The notes: generated by a model not told the origin, from the sequence alone. A DNA stretch of 64,000 nucleotides from Pseudonocardia sp. N23 (GCF_002583555.1 NZ_BEGX01000071.1:62001-126000), one strand, 5' to 3'; positions 51,260-61,787 are shown, numbered from the stretch's first letter. A program made the numbers and translations.

Positions 51260-51308
51260 GGCAGGAACTATCCGCTCGATGAGTTCCTGCCAACAGGCGG
51301 CAGGAAGT
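51260..51308. promoter_or_regulatory. Three TTCCTGCC-type half sites in the divergent AraC region
   Basis: GGCAGGAACT (51260-51269) and AGTTCCTGCC (51282-51291) are perfect inverted arms, and GGCAGGAAGT follows at 51299-51308. They lie between the small membrane protein and the AraC gene and are likely sites for the AraC regulator. Confidence 0.65.
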
Positions 51309-51343
51309 CAACCTCCGCAAAGATTCCGCCATACACTGTCCTC

Positions 51344-52333
51344 ATGCTGCGCAGCGTTGCCGCGCTCGTCCTCGACGAGCTGGCCGTCTTCGAGTTCGGC
51401 GTGATCTGCGAGGTCTTCGGCCTCGACCGCTCCGAGGACGGCCTGCCCGTCCTCGACTTCCGGGTCTGCGGCCCGGAGGCCCACGTGCCGCTGCGGGCCA
51501 CGTCGGGCGGTGTGCTGATCACCCCCGACTCCGGTCTCGAGGGCCTGGTCGGCGCCGATCTGGTGGCCGTCGGCGCCACCCGGCTCCGCGAGTTCCCCGA
51601 ACCAGTCCTCGACGCCCTGCGCGCCGCCCACGACGCCGGCGCCACCATCCTCTCGGTCTGCTCCGGGGTGTTCGTCCTCGGTGCCGCCGGCCTGCTCGAC
51701 GGCCGCCGCTGCACCGCGCACTGGAACGCCGTCGACGACCTGCGGGTGCGGTACCCCCTCGCCCAGGTGGAGCCCGACCTGCTCTTCGTCGACGAGGGCG
51801 ACCTCGTCACCAGTGCCGGTACCGCTGCCGGGATCGACGCCTGCCTGCACCTGGTCCGCCGTGAGCTCGGCAGCGCCGTCGTCAACGGCATCGCCCGCCG
51901 CATGGTCGTCCCGCCCCAGCGCGAGGGCGGCCAGCGCCAGTACGTCGACCAGCCGATCCCCGAGTGCAGCGTCGACACCCTCGCCCCGGTCCTCGACTGG
52001 ATGCTCGAACACGTCGACGAGGACCACAGCGTCGCCGCCCTCGCCGACCGTGCCGGCATGTCCGCCCGCACCTTCGCCCGGCGCTTCGCCGCCGAGACGG
52101 GCACCACCCCCGTCCGCTGGCTGACGTTGCAGCGCGTCCTGCGCTCCCAGCGCCTGCTCGAGGACACCGACCTGTCAGTCGAGGAGATCGCCCGCGAGTG
52201 CGGGTTCGGCGGCGCGGCGCTGCTGCGTCACCACTTCCGCCGCCAGGTCGGCGTCTCCCCGGCCGACTACCGGCGGTCCTACGGCTGCGGCGCCGACGCC
52301 GTCGCAACGGCCATGCGCACCGCCGGAGCCTGA
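51344..52333 (+). CDS. GlxA-type transcriptional regulator (DJ-1/PfpI plus AraC HTH)
   Basis: Residues ~1-175 form a DJ-1/PfpI amidase-like domain with the nucleophile-elbow Cys106 (TILSVCSGVFVLGAAGLLDG). Residues ~215-320 are a double AraC HTH (HSVAALADRAGMSARTFARRFAAETGTTPVRWL; LSVEEIARECGFGGAALLRHHFRRQVGVSPADYRR). GlxA-type regulators sense small amines or amides in a few studied cases. The -10 box TACACT (51332-51337) ends 6 bases before the ATG. Confidence 0.92.
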   Translation: MLRSVAALVLDELAVFEFGVICEVFGLDRSEDGLPVLDFRVCGPEAHVPLRATSGGVLITPDSGLEGLVGADLVAVGATRLREFPEPVLDALRAAHDAGATILSVCSGVFVLGAAGLLDGRRCTAHWNAVDDLRVRYPLAQVEPDLLFVDEGDLVTSAGTAAGIDACLHLVRRELGSAVVNGIARRMVVPPQREGGQRQYVDQPIPECSVDTLAPVLDWMLEHVDEDHSVAALADRAGMSARTFARRFAAETGTTPVRWLTLQRVLRSQRLLEDTDLSVEEIARECGFGGAALLRHHFRRQVGVSPADYRRSYGCGADAVATAMRTAGA

Positions 52334-52524
52334 GCGCCGACCCGTTCCCCGGCGCGGCACGCGGCGTTGCGACGGGCGGCGTCGGCGCGGGATTGTCGCC
52401 CGAGCCGAACGGACCCGGGCCGGGTCCGTGACCTGCACAATCCCTGCTCGGGTCCGGCACCCCGGTGAGGTATGAATAAGCCCGGTGCCCGGGACGACGA
52501 CCCCCGGCGCAGCAAGGAGATCGA

Positions 52525-53895
52525 ATGACTTCCGCCCAGCCGAGAGTCGCCGTGATCGGAGCCGGACCGTCCGGCCTGTACGCGGCGGCCGCACTGCTCG
52601 CCTCTGCCGCCGAGACCGGCGTCAGCGTCGACGTGATCGACCGGCTCCCCGCCCCCTACGGCCTCGTGCGCTACGGCGTCGCCCCCGACCACGTGAAGAT
52701 GAAGTCCGTCATCCGCGTGCTCCAGAAGCCGTTCGACCCCGCCGAGGTGCACTTCCTCGGCAACGTCCCCGTCGGCCGCGAGGACGGCGGGCTGCCGCTC
52801 GACGTGCTCCGCGAGCACTACCACGCCGTCGTGCACGCCACCGGCAGCTCGGTCGACCGCGCACTCGGCGTCCCGGGGGAGGACCTGCTCGGCAGCGTCG
52901 GCTCGGGGCAGGTCGTCAGCTGGTACTCCGGTCACCCCGACCACCTCGGCTCCGCACCCCCTCTCGACCACCCCGGTGTCGCCGTCGTCGGTGCGGGCAA
53001 CGTCGCCCTCGACGTCGCCCGCGTGCTCGCGAAGAGCGCGGACGAGATGGCCGCCACCGACATCCCGGACAGCGTCCTCGCCGTCCTGCGCGACAGCGCC
53101 GTCCGCGACGTCCACATCCTCATCCGGCGCGGCCCGCAGCACGTCAAGTTCACCCCGGCCGAGCTGCGCCAGATCGGCGAGCTCGCCCACGCCGACGTCC
53201 TCGTCCACGACGACGACATCCTCGCCGGCGAGGGCCCCGACCGCACCGGCATCGACGACCGCCGGCAGCACCAGAACCTCGACATGCTCGCCAAGTGGGC
53301 GGCGGCCGACATCGAGGAGGGCCGCCCGCGCCGCATCCACCTGCGGTTCCTGCGCAGCCCCGTGCGCGTCCTCGGCACCGACGGCCGCGTCAGCGGCCTG
53401 GTGATCGAGCGCAACGAGGTCGTCGACGGCAAGGTCCGCGGCACCGGCGAGGAGGAGACCCTCGACGTCGGTCTCGTCGTCCGGGCCATCGGGTACTCGG
53501 CCGAGCCCATCCCCGGCCTGCCCTTCGACGAGCGTTCCGGCACCGTGCCCAACGACGGCGGCCGCGTCGTGCGCGACGGTGAGCCCGTCACCGGTGCCTA
53601 CGTCACCGGCTGGATCAAGCGCGGCCCGAGCGGTGTCATCGGCACCAACAAGGGCGACGCCATCGAGACCGTCGAGAAGCTCCTCGAGGACCTGCCCCAC
53701 CTGCCGGACCCGAAGGCGCCCGCGCGGGAGGACATGCTGGCCTCACTCGCGGCCCACGGTGTCGAGCCGGTCGACTGGACCGACTGGCTGCGCCTCGACG
53801 CCGAGGAGGTCCGCCTCGGGGGAGTGCGCGGTGGCGCCGACCGCGTCAAGGTCGCCGAGCTCGCGGCGATGATCGCGGCCTGCCGCGGCGCCTGA
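52525..53895 (+). CDS. fprA: Ferredoxin-NADP+ reductase (FprA/adrenodoxin reductase type)
   Basis: The 456-residue flavoprotein has VAVIGAGPSGLYAA (8-21, FAD), PYGLVRYGVAPDHVKMKSVIRVL, a second Rossmann motif VAVVGAGNVALDVARVL and TGWIKRGPSGVIGTNKGDAIETV. This is the mitochondrial-type FNR of actinobacteria, moving electrons from NADPH to ferredoxins that feed P450s. Two P450 genes are in the window but none is adjacent. AAGGAG precedes the ATG. The 191-bp gap before it holds only a weak GGACCC/GGGTCC hairpin (52411-52427). Confidence 0.94.
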   Translation: MTSAQPRVAVIGAGPSGLYAAAALLASAAETGVSVDVIDRLPAPYGLVRYGVAPDHVKMKSVIRVLQKPFDPAEVHFLGNVPVGREDGGLPLDVLREHYHAVVHATGSSVDRALGVPGEDLLGSVGSGQVVSWYSGHPDHLGSAPPLDHPGVAVVGAGNVALDVARVLAKSADEMAATDIPDSVLAVLRDSAVRDVHILIRRGPQHVKFTPAELRQIGELAHADVLVHDDDILAGEGPDRTGIDDRRQHQNLDMLAKWAAADIEEGRPRRIHLRFLRSPVRVLGTDGRVSGLVIERNEVVDGKVRGTGEEETLDVGLVVRAIGYSAEPIPGLPFDERSGTVPNDGGRVVRDGEPVTGAYVTGWIKRGPSGVIGTNKGDAIETVEKLLEDLPHLPDPKAPAREDMLASLAAHGVEPVDWTDWLRLDAEEVRLGGVRGGADRVKVAELAAMIAACRGA

Positions 53896-53912
53896 CCGGC
53901 CCCGGACGTGCT

Positions 53913-53946
53913 CGAGGCCCCCGCCGGAAGGAAGGCGGGGGCCTCG
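53913..53946 (+). terminator. Perfect 13-bp hairpin after fprA
   Basis: CGAGGCCCCCGCC (53913-53925) and GGCGGGGGCCTCG (53934-53946) flank an 8-base loop, 18 bases after the fprA stop. Confidence 0.8.
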
Positions 53947-54014
53947 GCTCGCTCACATCGTCGCGGCCCGTCGAGTGGCCACGTCGCTGTGACGGTCTGG
54001 GAAGGTCCGCCGGA

Positions 54015-54317
54015 TCAGGAAGGGTCGACCGCGAGGACCACTGGGTGCGCGAGCATCCGGTCGGCGAAGGCCGGGGCCTCACCGTCGGTCATCGACATCG
54101 TGGCGAACACCGAGCTGTACGGGATGCCCTCACGGACCTCGACGGAGAAGTCACGGACGGGAAGGCCGCTGTCGCGCAACAGCTCCGCGGCCGCCAGCGC
54201 CCCACCGAGGCCGCCGGAGACGACGATCTCGTAGCGGCGGTGCATACGGAACCCCGGGTGCGCCGAGTCGGAACGGCGCGAGGTGTCGGACGGGCGGCGG
54301 TGATCGAGAATCGTCAT
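54015..54317 (-). CDS. Hypothetical protein, about 100 residues
   Basis: ATG 54317 has a GGAGC box upstream. The product (MTILDHRRPSDTSRR..., RYEIVVSGGLGGALAAAELLRDSGLPVRDFSVEVREGIPYSSVFATMSMTDGEAPAFADRMLAHPVVLAVDPS) has an alternating strand/helix pattern compatible with a small alpha/beta fold. No family is recognised. The divergent gap to the GntR gene (54318-54668) carries repeated CCTGTT boxes but no further gene. Confidence 0.6.
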   Translation of the reverse strand: MTILDHRRPSDTSRRSDSAHPGFRMHRRYEIVVSGGLGGALAAAELLRDSGLPVRDFSVEVREGIPYSSVFATMSMTDGEAPAFADRMLAHPVVLAVDPS

Positions 54318-54574
54318 GGAAGTGCTCCGGTCTGGGTTCACGGGAAGGGAACCCGAGCCAGGTCTCGGAAATCGACGTGCCGCAGGGGTGGGCGGCCGGA
54401 GAGCGCGCGGGCGACCTGGCTCAGCCGACGCGCGAGGCTACTACCTCAGCGCGCGGAGTGATGAACTCGTCGAGGCGCACGAGTGTGACCGTAGCAACGT
54501 CACGCGTCCCGATCAACCGCACCGCGCCGGACGAGTGACGCCCGCCCGGCCGTCGAGCATGGTCTAGCATCAGG

Positions 54575-54610
54575 TCAACAGGTTCATTCGTCATCCTGTT
54601 TCCACCTGTT
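54575..54610. promoter_or_regulatory. CCTGTT-type boxes upstream of the GntR gene
   Basis: AACAGG (54575-54580) and CCTGTT (54593-54598) form an inverted pair, followed by ACCTGTTTC (54602-54610). CAGGT also occurs just before. They lie 60-95 bp upstream of the GntR start and may be autoregulatory sites. Confidence 0.45.
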
Positions 54611-54668
54611 TCATACGCATCGCGACCCTGTCGCGGCCGCGTGCCGGCTCGGCGAGGAGGTCCCGCGG

Positions 54669-55478
54669 ATGGCTGCCGACAGCGGCGACGACCGCTCACC
54701 GGCCCCCGTCGCCCCGGTCGCCCCCGGGCTCGCCGTCGGCCGCAGGCTGCGGGTCCCGAAGATGGCCGAGCTGGTCGCGGCGCACCTGCGCAGGCAGATC
54801 ATCCGCGGTGAGCTCTCCGCGGGCGACGCGCTGCCGTCCGAGGCCACGCTGATGGAACAGTTCCAGGTGTCGCGCCCGACGCTGCGCGAGGCGTTCCGCG
54901 TGCTGGAGTCCGAGTCGCTGATCAGCGTGCGGCGCGGGGCCCACGGGGGAGCACGCGTCCAGGTGCCCGACGCCGACGTCGCGGCCCGCTACGCGGGCTT
55001 CATCCTGGAGTACCGCGGGACGACGCTGGAGGACGTCTACGAGGCCCGGCTCGTGCTCGAACCGCCCTGCGTGGCGTTGCTGGCCGCCCGCCGCACGGAC
55101 GAGGACGTGGTCCGCCTCAAGGCCGCGCTGAAGGCCCACGACGACGTCGGCGGCGACCACGACCTCACCATCCGCACGCACACCGCGTTCCACACGCTGC
55201 TCACCGAGATGACCCGCAACCAGACGCTGCAGGTCCTCATCGGCATGATCGACCACATCATCGCGCTGGCGAACTGGTCGCAGATCGCCGCCGACGCAGG
55301 CACCCCCCAGCACCTGCGCGCCATGCGTCGCGGGCTGCGGGCCCACCACCTGGTCGTCGAGTACATCGAGAACGGTGACGCCGTCGCAGCCGAGGACATC
55401 TGGCGCAAGCACCTCGAGGAGGCGCGCGACTACCTGCTGCGCGCCGACGTCCGCACCGTGCTCGACCTCATGGACTGA
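54669..55478 (+). CDS. FadR-subfamily GntR transcriptional regulator
   Basis: The winged helix (about 30-100) shows KMAELVAAHLRRQIIRGELSAGDALPSEATLMEQFQVSRPTLREAFRVLESESLISVRRGAHGG. The C-terminal FCD domain (about 120-250) has YEARLVLEPPCVALLAARR and the metal-ligand-type pattern RTHTAFHTLL...LRAHHLVVEYI. FCD regulators often bind organic acids or acyl-CoAs with a bound metal. The target is unknown. The ATG follows GAGGAGG. Confidence 0.92.
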   Translation: MAADSGDDRSPAPVAPVAPGLAVGRRLRVPKMAELVAAHLRRQIIRGELSAGDALPSEATLMEQFQVSRPTLREAFRVLESESLISVRRGAHGGARVQVPDADVAARYAGFILEYRGTTLEDVYEARLVLEPPCVALLAARRTDEDVVRLKAALKAHDDVGGDHDLTIRTHTAFHTLLTEMTRNQTLQVLIGMIDHIIALANWSQIAADAGTPQHLRAMRRGLRAHHLVVEYIENGDAVAAEDIWRKHLEEARDYLLRADVRTVLDLMD

Positions 55479-55592
55479 CGCGCGCCACCACGCGACCCGT
55501 CGTCGTCCACCTCCGGCCGAACCCGGCACCGGACCGCTTCGACCATGGTCGGGACGCAACCCGGCGTCGACCCCGGCCGAGCCGCCCGGCAA

Positions 55593-55633
55593 CGACGAAA
55601 GCCCCGCCCGGAATCCGGGCGGGGCCTTCGTCG
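55593..55633. terminator. 19-bp bidirectional hairpin between gntR and qcrB
   Basis: CGACGAAAGCCCCGCCCGG (55593-55611) pairs with 55615-55633 at 18 of 19 positions around AAT. It sits between converging genes and ends 14 bases from the qcrB stop. Confidence 0.82.
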
Positions 55634-55646
55634 TGGTCGTCGACCG

Positions 55647-57332
55647 TCAGTCGGTCGGGTCCTTCGGGCGGCCGGCGTCGGGACGACCGGCCAGGGCCGG
55701 TTCGTCGCGACGGGAGTTCGACCGCTCGACCTCGGCGTGGTGGGCCTCGGCGCGCGCCCTGTCCAGGGCCACGGTCTCCTCGATCGGGTCCGGGGTGAGC
55801 ATCGAGCCGGCCACCGGCTGGCCCGCCGAGCCCAGCTGGTTCATCCGCTTGGGCACCGCAGCACCCTGGTAGGCCAGCGGGATGGCGTGTCCGTGCGAGT
55901 CCACACCGGCGAGAGGCTGGTGGACCTCGATGAACTCGCCGTGCGGCAGCCGCTTGATGATGCCGGTCTCGATGCCGTGCTCGAGGACCGCGCGGTCGGA
56001 CCGCTGCAGGCCGATGCAGATGCGGTAGGTCACCCAGTACGCGATCGGCGGGACGAGCAGGGCGCCCATGCGTCCGGCCCAGGTCGTCGCGTTGAGGGAG
56101 ACGTGGAAGAAGTAGGCGATCCAGTCGTTGATTCCGGAGAGCACCAGCCACGCGTAGAACGAGATCGCCATGACGCCCAGCGAGGTGCGGACCGGCGCGT
56201 CACGCGGGCGCTGCAGCAGGTTGTGCAGCGCGTTGTCCTTCGTGAAGCGCCGCTCCAGCGCCGGGTAGATGCCCGCGACGACGTACAGGATCGGGAGGAA
56301 CGCGGCCGTGCCCCAGAAGGCGGCGGGGATCGTGTAGTTCCCCAGGTAGATCTCCCACGGCGGGAAGATTCGTGCCATGCCCTCGGTGAACAGCACGTAC
56401 CAGTCGGGCTGCGACCCCGCCGAGATGTGCGCGGGGTCGTAGGGGCCGATGTTCCAGATCGGGTTGATCTGGAACAGGCCCGCCATGAGGCCGATGACAC
56501 CGACGGTGACGGCGAAGAACGCGCCGCCCTTCGCCGCGAACGTCGGCAGGATGCGGACGCCGACGACGTTGTGCTCGGTGCGGCCGGGCCCGGGGAACTG
56601 GGTGTGCTTCTGGTACCAGACCAGGCCGACGTGCACGGCGATGAGCGCCAGCAGGATGCCCGGGATGATCAGCACGTGCGCGATGTAGAAGCGCGGGATG
56701 ATCTCGGTGCCGGGAAACTCGCCGCCGAACAGCAGCCACTGCAGCCAGGTGCCGACGACCGGCGCGGTCATCGTGATGCCGGACATGATCCGCAGGCCGG
56801 TGCCCGACAGCAGGTCGTCGGGGAGCGAGTAGCCGGTGAGGCCCTCGAAGAAGCCCAGCAGGACCAGGACGACACCGATGATCCAGTTGGTCTCACGCGG
56901 CTTGCGGAACGCGCCGGTGAAGAACACCCGGAACATGTGGACGACCATCGCGGCCATGAACAGCAAGGCTGCCCAGTGGTGGACCTGGCGGACGAACAGC
57001 CCGCCGCGCACGTCCATCGAGATGGCGACCGAGCTCTCGAACGCCTTCGACATGTGGACGCCGCGCAGGTTGTCGAACGACCCGTTGTAGGTCGTCTCGG
57101 CCATCGACGGGTCGAAGAACAGCGCCAGGTACGTGCCCGAGAGCAGTAGGACGATGAAGCTGTAGAGCGCGATCTCGCCGAGCATGAACGACCAGTGCGT
57201 CGGGAAGACCTTGTTGAACTGCCTGCGCATCCCCGCTGCGGGGTGGAACCGCTGGTCGAGCTCGTCGAGAGCCTGACCGGCCTTTTCCTGCAGCCCGCTG
57301 GGCGAACTGGTGGGCGTCGTGATCGAGCTCAT
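55647..57332 (-). CDS. qcrB: Cytochrome bc1 complex cytochrome b subunit
   Basis: QcrB holds the two b haems and quinone sites of the actinobacterial bc1-aa3 supercomplex. The 561-residue protein has haem-ligand helices [21 protein letters not shown] (His118/119, His132) and [22 protein letters not shown] (His219, His234). It also has [13 protein letters not shown] and, near the second quinone site, FPPWEIY. The C-terminal ~120 residues are a charged extension typical of actinobacteria. ATG 57332 overlaps the qcrA stop (ATGA). Confidence 0.97.
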   Translation of the reverse strand: MSSITTPTSSPSGLQEKAGQALDELDQRFHPAAGMRRQFNKVFPTHWSFMLGEIALYSFIVLLLSGTYLALFFDPSMAETTYNGSFDNLRGVHMSKAFESSVAISMDVRGGLFVRQVHHWAALLFMAAMVVHMFRVFFTGAFRKPRETNWIIGVVLVLLGFFEGLTGYSLPDDLLSGTGLRIMSGITMTAPVVGTWLQWLLFGGEFPGTEIIPRFYIAHVLIIPGILLALIAVHVGLVWYQKHTQFPGPGRTEHNVVGVRILPTFAAKGGAFFAVTVGVIGLMAGLFQINPIWNIGPYDPAHISAGSQPDWYVLFTEGMARIFPPWEIYLGNYTIPAAFWGTAAFLPILYVVAGIYPALERRFTKDNALHNLLQRPRDAPVRTSLGVMAISFYAWLVLSGINDWIAYFFHVSLNATTWAGRMGALLVPPIAYWVTYRICIGLQRSDRAVLEHGIETGIIKRLPHGEFIEVHQPLAGVDSHGHAIPLAYQGAAVPKRMNQLGSAGQPVAGSMLTPDPIEETVALDRARAEAHHAEVERSNSRRDEPALAGRPDAGRPKDPTD

Positions 57333-58465
57333 GATCTCCGCTCCCAGAATGCGGGGCCGACGGCTTCGTGGAAATCGCTCCTGGCTACGAAGTAGCCCTG
57401 CTCGTCGACCGTGATCGGCAGCTGCGGCAGCGCCCGGGTGGCAGGCCCGAACACGGGGCGAGCGTACTCGGTCGCGAGGAATTGCGACTGGTGACAAGGG
57501 CACAGGATGCGGTTGTCCTGCGCCTGGAAGAGCGAGGTGGGGCAGCCCAGGTGGGTGCAGATCTTCGAGAAGGCGTAGTAGTCGCCGTAGTTGAAGTCCT
57601 CCTGGCCGGCCCGCTTGACGACCTGGGTGCCGGGCCGCAGACGGATCAGCATGACCGGGGCGTCGGAGGCCTTCTGCGCGTGCAGCAGGGCTTCCTCGTC
57701 ACCGCGCTCGCTCTCGCGGAAGGGGAAGACCGTCTGCATGGAGCCGGGCTCCATGTCCTCGGGACGGACCCGGCGGATGTCGTCGAGCTCGCCGGTGTCG
57801 GCGCGCAGGAAGACGGTCTCACCGTTCTCCGGCTTCCAGCCCGTCACCCACAGCGGGGAGTTCGGGCCGTCCTTCCACGGGTTGCGGATCATCGGCCCGA
57901 TCGCCGCCACGCCGAGGCCGAGGCCGAACAGGCCTGCCGCCGCGCCCGCCGAGCGCTTGATCAGCGAGCGGCGCGCGATCGTGGTGTCGTTGCCCGCCGC
58001 GGCGAGCTGGGCGAGGACGGTCTTGCGCGCCACCGGGTCGGACGGGCCGTCGTGGCGCTGCTGGACCGAGACCTCGCTCGGGAAGAACTTCTTGACGTAG
58101 ACGATCACGCCGATGCCCAGCGACAGGACCGCCAGGCCGAACGTGACACCGACGACCGGCGTGTACAGCGAGTACATCGTGTAGCCGGGGTCGGACGGGG
58201 GGACGTACTCGTGGGGCCAGGCGATGAACGCCACGACGAAGCACAGCGCCGCGAGTGCCGACAGCCCGAACCAGGCGGCGACGCCACGCTCGGCCCGCTT
58301 CTCCGCCCGGGTCCCGGGGACCGGGAACTTCGGGGCGTTGTGCTGGACCTCGACGTCGTCGAGCTCGCTGGCGAGCTGCGCGAGCTCGTCCTGGGACATG
58401 TCCTCGAGCTCGGCCTCGCTGGGGGAGCGGGTCACGCCGCCCTCACCCGTGGTCACGCCGCTCAT
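57329..58465 (-). CDS. qcrA: Cytochrome bc1 complex Rieske iron-sulfur subunit
   Basis: The 378-residue protein has three N-terminal membrane helices (about 62-83, 99-123, 172-192), the actinobacterial form; the third follows [11 protein letters not shown]. The Rieske centre ligands are CTHLGC (303-308) and CPCHQSQF (322-329). It passes electrons from menaquinol to the c-type haems of QcrC. ATG 58465 overlaps the qcrC stop and its own stop overlaps qcrB. Confidence 0.97.
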   Translation of the reverse strand: MSGVTTGEGGVTRSPSEAELEDMSQDELAQLASELDDVEVQHNAPKFPVPGTRAEKRAERGVAAWFGLSALAALCFVVAFIAWPHEYVPPSDPGYTMYSLYTPVVGVTFGLAVLSLGIGVIVYVKKFFPSEVSVQQRHDGPSDPVARKTVLAQLAAAGNDTTIARRSLIKRSAGAAAGLFGLGLGVAAIGPMIRNPWKDGPNSPLWVTGWKPENGETVFLRADTGELDDIRRVRPEDMEPGSMQTVFPFRESERGDEEALLHAQKASDAPVMLIRLRPGTQVVKRAGQEDFNYGDYYAFSKICTHLGCPTSLFQAQDNRILCPCHQSQFLATEYARPVFGPATRALPQLPITVDEQGYFVARSDFHEAVGPAFWERRS

Positions 58466-59322
58466 TGCTTGGCCCCCAACCACATCGCGAAACCGACCAG
58501 CGCGGCGATGCCGACGATGAAGGCGATGACACCCTCGGACGTCGGGCCGATGCCGCCGAGACCAGAGCCACCCACGTCGTTGTTGCCGTCGGACACGGAC
58601 TTGACGAAGGCGATGATGTCCTCCTTCTCCTCGGGCGCGAGCTGCGCGTCGGAGAACTTGGGCATGTTCTGCGGGCCGGTGAGCATGGCCGCGTAGATCT
58701 GGGACTCGGAGGCCGGGTCCAGCGACGGGGCGTACTTGCCGGACGACAGCGCGCCGCCGCGGCCCGTGAAGTTGTGGCACGACGCGCAGTTGAGGCGGAA
58801 CAGCTCGCCGCCGCGTGCCGGGTCGCCGCCGCGGAGCGCCTCGCCGGTGGCCGCGGGCATCGTGGGGCCGCCGCCGTTCGCCTGGACGAACGCGCCGATC
58901 GCCGACAGGTTGTCCTGACCCTCCTGAGTGTGGGGGTCGAACGTCGCCGTCGGAGGCTTGCGTGTGGCCTGGGCCTCCTGGCGGGCCAGGGGCATCCGGC
59001 CGGACGAGACCTGGAAGTAGACGGCCGCGTCGCCCACGCCGACCAGGCTCGGGCCGCGGTCCGTGACTCCCTGCAGGTTCGAGCCGTGGCACGAGATGCA
59101 GGCGTTGTTGTACAGGTCCTGGCCCTTGGCGATGGTCGCCGCGTCGGCCGTCTGGGCCACCGCCGTCTGCGGCGTCGGCTGCACGACGGAGTAGAGGGCG
59201 CCGACCGACAGCAGCCCGATTCCCAGCGCTAGCGCTCCGGCCAGCCGGCGCCGCACCTTGCCGTGCGGTCGTCGGCCGCGGCGGGACCGCGGCTCAGGTG
59301 GTGTGGTGGTCGTGGATTCCAT
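58462..59322 (-). CDS. qcrC: Cytochrome bc1 complex dihaem cytochrome c subunit
   Basis: The 286-residue protein has an N-terminal helix ([21 protein letters not shown]), two CxxCH haem sites (NNACISCHG and LNCASCHN) and a C-terminal membrane anchor ([24 protein letters not shown]). This diheme layout lets electrons pass to the oxidase without soluble cytochrome c. ATG 59322 follows the Arg-rich upstream region; no strong ribosome binding site is visible. Confidence 0.96.
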   Translation of the reverse strand: MESTTTTPPEPRSRRGRRPHGKVRRRLAGALALGIGLLSVGALYSVVQPTPQTAVAQTADAATIAKGQDLYNNACISCHGSNLQGVTDRGPSLVGVGDAAVYFQVSSGRMPLARQEAQATRKPPTATFDPHTQEGQDNLSAIGAFVQANGGGPTMPAATGEALRGGDPARGGELFRLNCASCHNFTGRGGALSSGKYAPSLDPASESQIYAAMLTGPQNMPKFSDAQLAPEEKEDIIAFVKSVSDGNNDVGGSGLGGIGPTSEGVIAFIVGIAALVGFAMWLGAKQ

Positions 59323-59374
59323 CGTCGGCGTTGTCCAACCCTCGCGTCGAGTTCGGGGCGCTTGCGAAGCAGGC

Positions 59375-59977
59375 CTAGCGGATGAAGTAGATGACGGCGA
59401 ACAGACCGACCCACACCACGTCGACGAAGTGCCAGTAGTACGACACGACGATCGCCGCGGTGGCCTGCGCCGGGGTGAACTTGGAGAGCCTGGTGCGGAT
59501 GAGCAGGTACACGAACGCCACGAGACCACCGGTCACGTGCAGTGCGTGGAAGCCCGTCGCGAGGTAGAAGACGGTGCCGTACGCGCTCGAGGCGAGCGTC
59601 GTGTGGTGCTCCTCGACCAGGACCCGGTACTCGTTGGCCTGACCGAGCACGAAGATCGCGCCCATGATCAGGGTGAGCGTGTACCAGCGGCGCAGGCCGA
59701 AGACGTCGCCGCGCTCGGCCGCGAACACGCCGAACTGGCACGTGAACGACGACGCGACGAGGACGATCGTCACGACGAGGGCGTACGGGACGTTGAGCTC
59801 CGTCGGCGGTGGCGGCCACTCACCGACGTTCTGCGCGCGCGCCGTGAAGTAGATGGAGAACAGCCCGGCGAAGAACATCAGCTCGCTGGACAGCCAGACG
59901 ATGGTGCCGATGCTGACCAGGTTCGGGCGGTTCAGCGAGTGGATCCGCGCGCTGATGTTGGGGGCGGCTGTCGTCAC
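59375..59977 (-). CDS. ctaE: Cytochrome c oxidase subunit III
   Basis: The 200-residue membrane protein has five helices and the subunit III motifs [66 protein letters not shown] and [19 protein letters not shown]. It is the first gene of ctaE-qcrCAB. The GTG lies 6 bases after the minus-strand -10 box CATAAT, a near-ideal leaderless promoter. Confidence 0.97.
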   Translation of the reverse strand: MTTAAPNISARIHSLNRPNLVSIGTIVWLSSELMFFAGLFSIYFTARAQNVGEWPPPPTELNVPYALVVTIVLVASSFTCQFGVFAAERGDVFGLRRWYTLTLIMGAIFVLGQANEYRVLVEEHHTTLASSAYGTVFYLATGFHALHVTGGLVAFVYLLIRTRLSKFTPAQATAAIVVSYYWHFVDVVWVGLFAVIYFIR

Positions 59978-60148
59978 CCGGGCATTATGACCCCACCCGA
60001 ACTTCTACAGCCTGTCGGGGGACCAGGGATTCACGTCACTCCTCGTCAGGCGCAACGCCCGGCGCGGCGCCGGGGTTCCCGGGTGCGCCCGCGGTGCCGA
60101 TCACCGCGCGCGCCGGAGGATGTGACAGCGCCCATTACGATGACGCGC

Positions 60149-60598
60149 GTGACCAGCCCCGCGCCCCGCAACGCCGGAGCGGCCTCCGAGCCGCACAGCC
60201 CCCTCCACGTCCTGGTGTTCAGCCACCGTCCCGAGGTCCGGGAGGGCATCGTGACGGCGGTCGGCCGTCGCCCCGCCCCCGATCTCGGGCGTGTCACCTA
60301 CACCGAGGTGGGCACGATCGCCGACGTCCTCGCCGCGGCCGACGCGGGCTCGCAGGACCTCTTGATCCTCGACGGGGAGGCGCAGCCGACCGGCGGCATG
60401 GGGCTGTCGCGGCAGCTCAAGAACGAGATCACCGACTGCCCGCCCATCATGATCACGGTCCGCCGCCGTGACGACCGCTGGCTGGCCACGTGGTCGCAGG
60501 CCGACGCCGTGCTCGTGCACCCGCTCGACCCGCTCACCGCCGCCGAGACCGTCGCCGACGTCCTGCGGCGCACCGCGGGCGTCGCCGTTCGTGGCTGA
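60149..60598 (+). CDS. Response-regulator-like pseudo-receiver protein
   Basis: The 149-residue protein has a CheY-like pattern: [81 protein letters not shown]. The central Asp of LILDGE remains, but the acidic pair of strand 1 is lost and the conserved Lys is His (VHPLDP), so normal phosphorylation is unlikely. GTG 60149 follows -10 TACGAT by 7 bases; ATG 60140 is alternative. It overlaps trpD by 8 bases. Confidence 0.8.
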   Translation: MTSPAPRNAGAASEPHSPLHVLVFSHRPEVREGIVTAVGRRPAPDLGRVTYTEVGTIADVLAAADAGSQDLLILDGEAQPTGGMGLSRQLKNEITDCPPIMITVRRRDDRWLATWSQADAVLVHPLDPLTAAETVADVLRRTAGVAVRG

Positions 60599-61685
60599 CG
60601 TGGCGGCAGGTGCGGCGACCCCGACCCCGACCGACGGCAGGACCTGGCCGAAGGTGCTCGCGAGCCTCATCGCGGGCCGTGACCTCGACACCGCCGACAC
60701 CGCCTGGGTGATGGACCGCGCGCTCTCGGAGGACGCCACGCCGGCCCAGCTGGCCGGGTTCCTGGTCGGGCTGCGCGCCAAGGGCGAGACCGCGGCCGAG
60801 GTCGCGGGTCTCGCCGAGGCGATGCTCGCCCGCGCGCCGCGGGTCACGGTCACCGGGCGGGCGGTCGACATCGTCGGCACCGGTGGTGACCAGGCGCACA
60901 CCGTCAACATCTCCACGATGGCGGCGGTCGTCGTCGCGGCCGCGGGGGTGCCCGTGGTCAAGCACGGCAACCGGGCGGCGACGTCGAAGTGCGGCGCGGC
61001 GGACCTGCTGCAGGAGGTCGGGGTGGCCATCGCGCTGCCCGCGGCGGGCGTCGAGGCGTGCGTCGCCGAGGTCGGGATCGGGTTCTGCTTCGCACCCGTC
61101 TTCCACCCGGCGATGCGGCACACCTCCGGCCCGCGCGCCGAGCTCGGCGTGCCGACGGCGATGAACCTGCTCGGCCCGCTCACCAACCCGGCACAGCCGT
61201 CGGCGGGGCTCGTGGGCTGCGCCGACGGAAGGCTCGCCCCCGTCCTCGCGCAGATCTTCGCCTCACGCGGCCAGTCTGTCCTGGTCGTGCGTGGTGACGA
61301 CGGGCTCGACGAGATCACGACGACGACCCGGTCGACGGTCTGGGTCGCAGGAGACGGCCGGGTCCGCGAGGCGAGCGTCGACCCGTCCGCCCTGGACATC
61401 GACCCGGCCACGCGGGAGGACCTGCGTGGCGGGGACGCCGCCTTCAACGCCGGCGCCTGCCATGCCCTGCTCGCGGGCAAGCAGGGGCCGGTCCGTGACG
61501 CCGTCCTGCTCAATGCCGCCGGCGCCCTGGTCGCCGCCGACGGCGTGTCCGGGACCGGCGACACGCCCGACCTGACCGGGCAGCTGCGCGACGCGCTCGA
61601 GCGGGTGGCCGCGGCCGTCGACTCCGGCGCGGCCGCCGACCTGCTGGCCCGCTGGGTCACGGTCTCGACGCGGCTGGCCGCCTGA
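60591..61685 (+). CDS. trpD: Anthranilate phosphoribosyltransferase
   Basis: TrpD joins anthranilate and PRPP in tryptophan synthesis. The 364-residue protein has the PRPP loop DIVGTGGD (93-100), [23 protein letters not shown] (106-128), CGAADLL and [15 protein letters not shown] 60591 overlaps the preceding gene; GTG 60600, just after its stop, is the alternative. trpD next to ctaE-qcrCAB is the mycobacterial arrangement. A 12-bp hairpin follows. Confidence 0.96.
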   Translation: MADVAAGAATPTPTDGRTWPKVLASLIAGRDLDTADTAWVMDRALSEDATPAQLAGFLVGLRAKGETAAEVAGLAEAMLARAPRVTVTGRAVDIVGTGGDQAHTVNISTMAAVVVAAAGVPVVKHGNRAATSKCGAADLLQEVGVAIALPAAGVEACVAEVGIGFCFAPVFHPAMRHTSGPRAELGVPTAMNLLGPLTNPAQPSAGLVGCADGRLAPVLAQIFASRGQSVLVVRGDDGLDEITTTTRSTVWVAGDGRVREASVDPSALDIDPATREDLRGGDAAFNAGACHALLAGKQGPVRDAVLLNAAGALVAADGVSGTGDTPDLTGQLRDALERVAAAVDSGAAADLLARWVTVSTRLAA

Positions 61686-61696
61686 CCGGGCTGTCG

Positions 61697-61730
61697 TCGT
61701 GTGACGGCTCCACCCGGGGCCGTCACACGA
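61697..61730. terminator. 12-bp hairpin between trpD and the Lrp-type gene
   Basis: TCGTGTGACGGC (61697-61708) and GCCGTCACACGA (61719-61730) flank 10 bases. It lies between converging genes and can serve both. Confidence 0.75.
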
Positions 61731-61787
61731 CAGGGCCACGAAGCCGGGTCACGACGCCGGGTCGCATGGCGGGGTCACACCGGGTGG

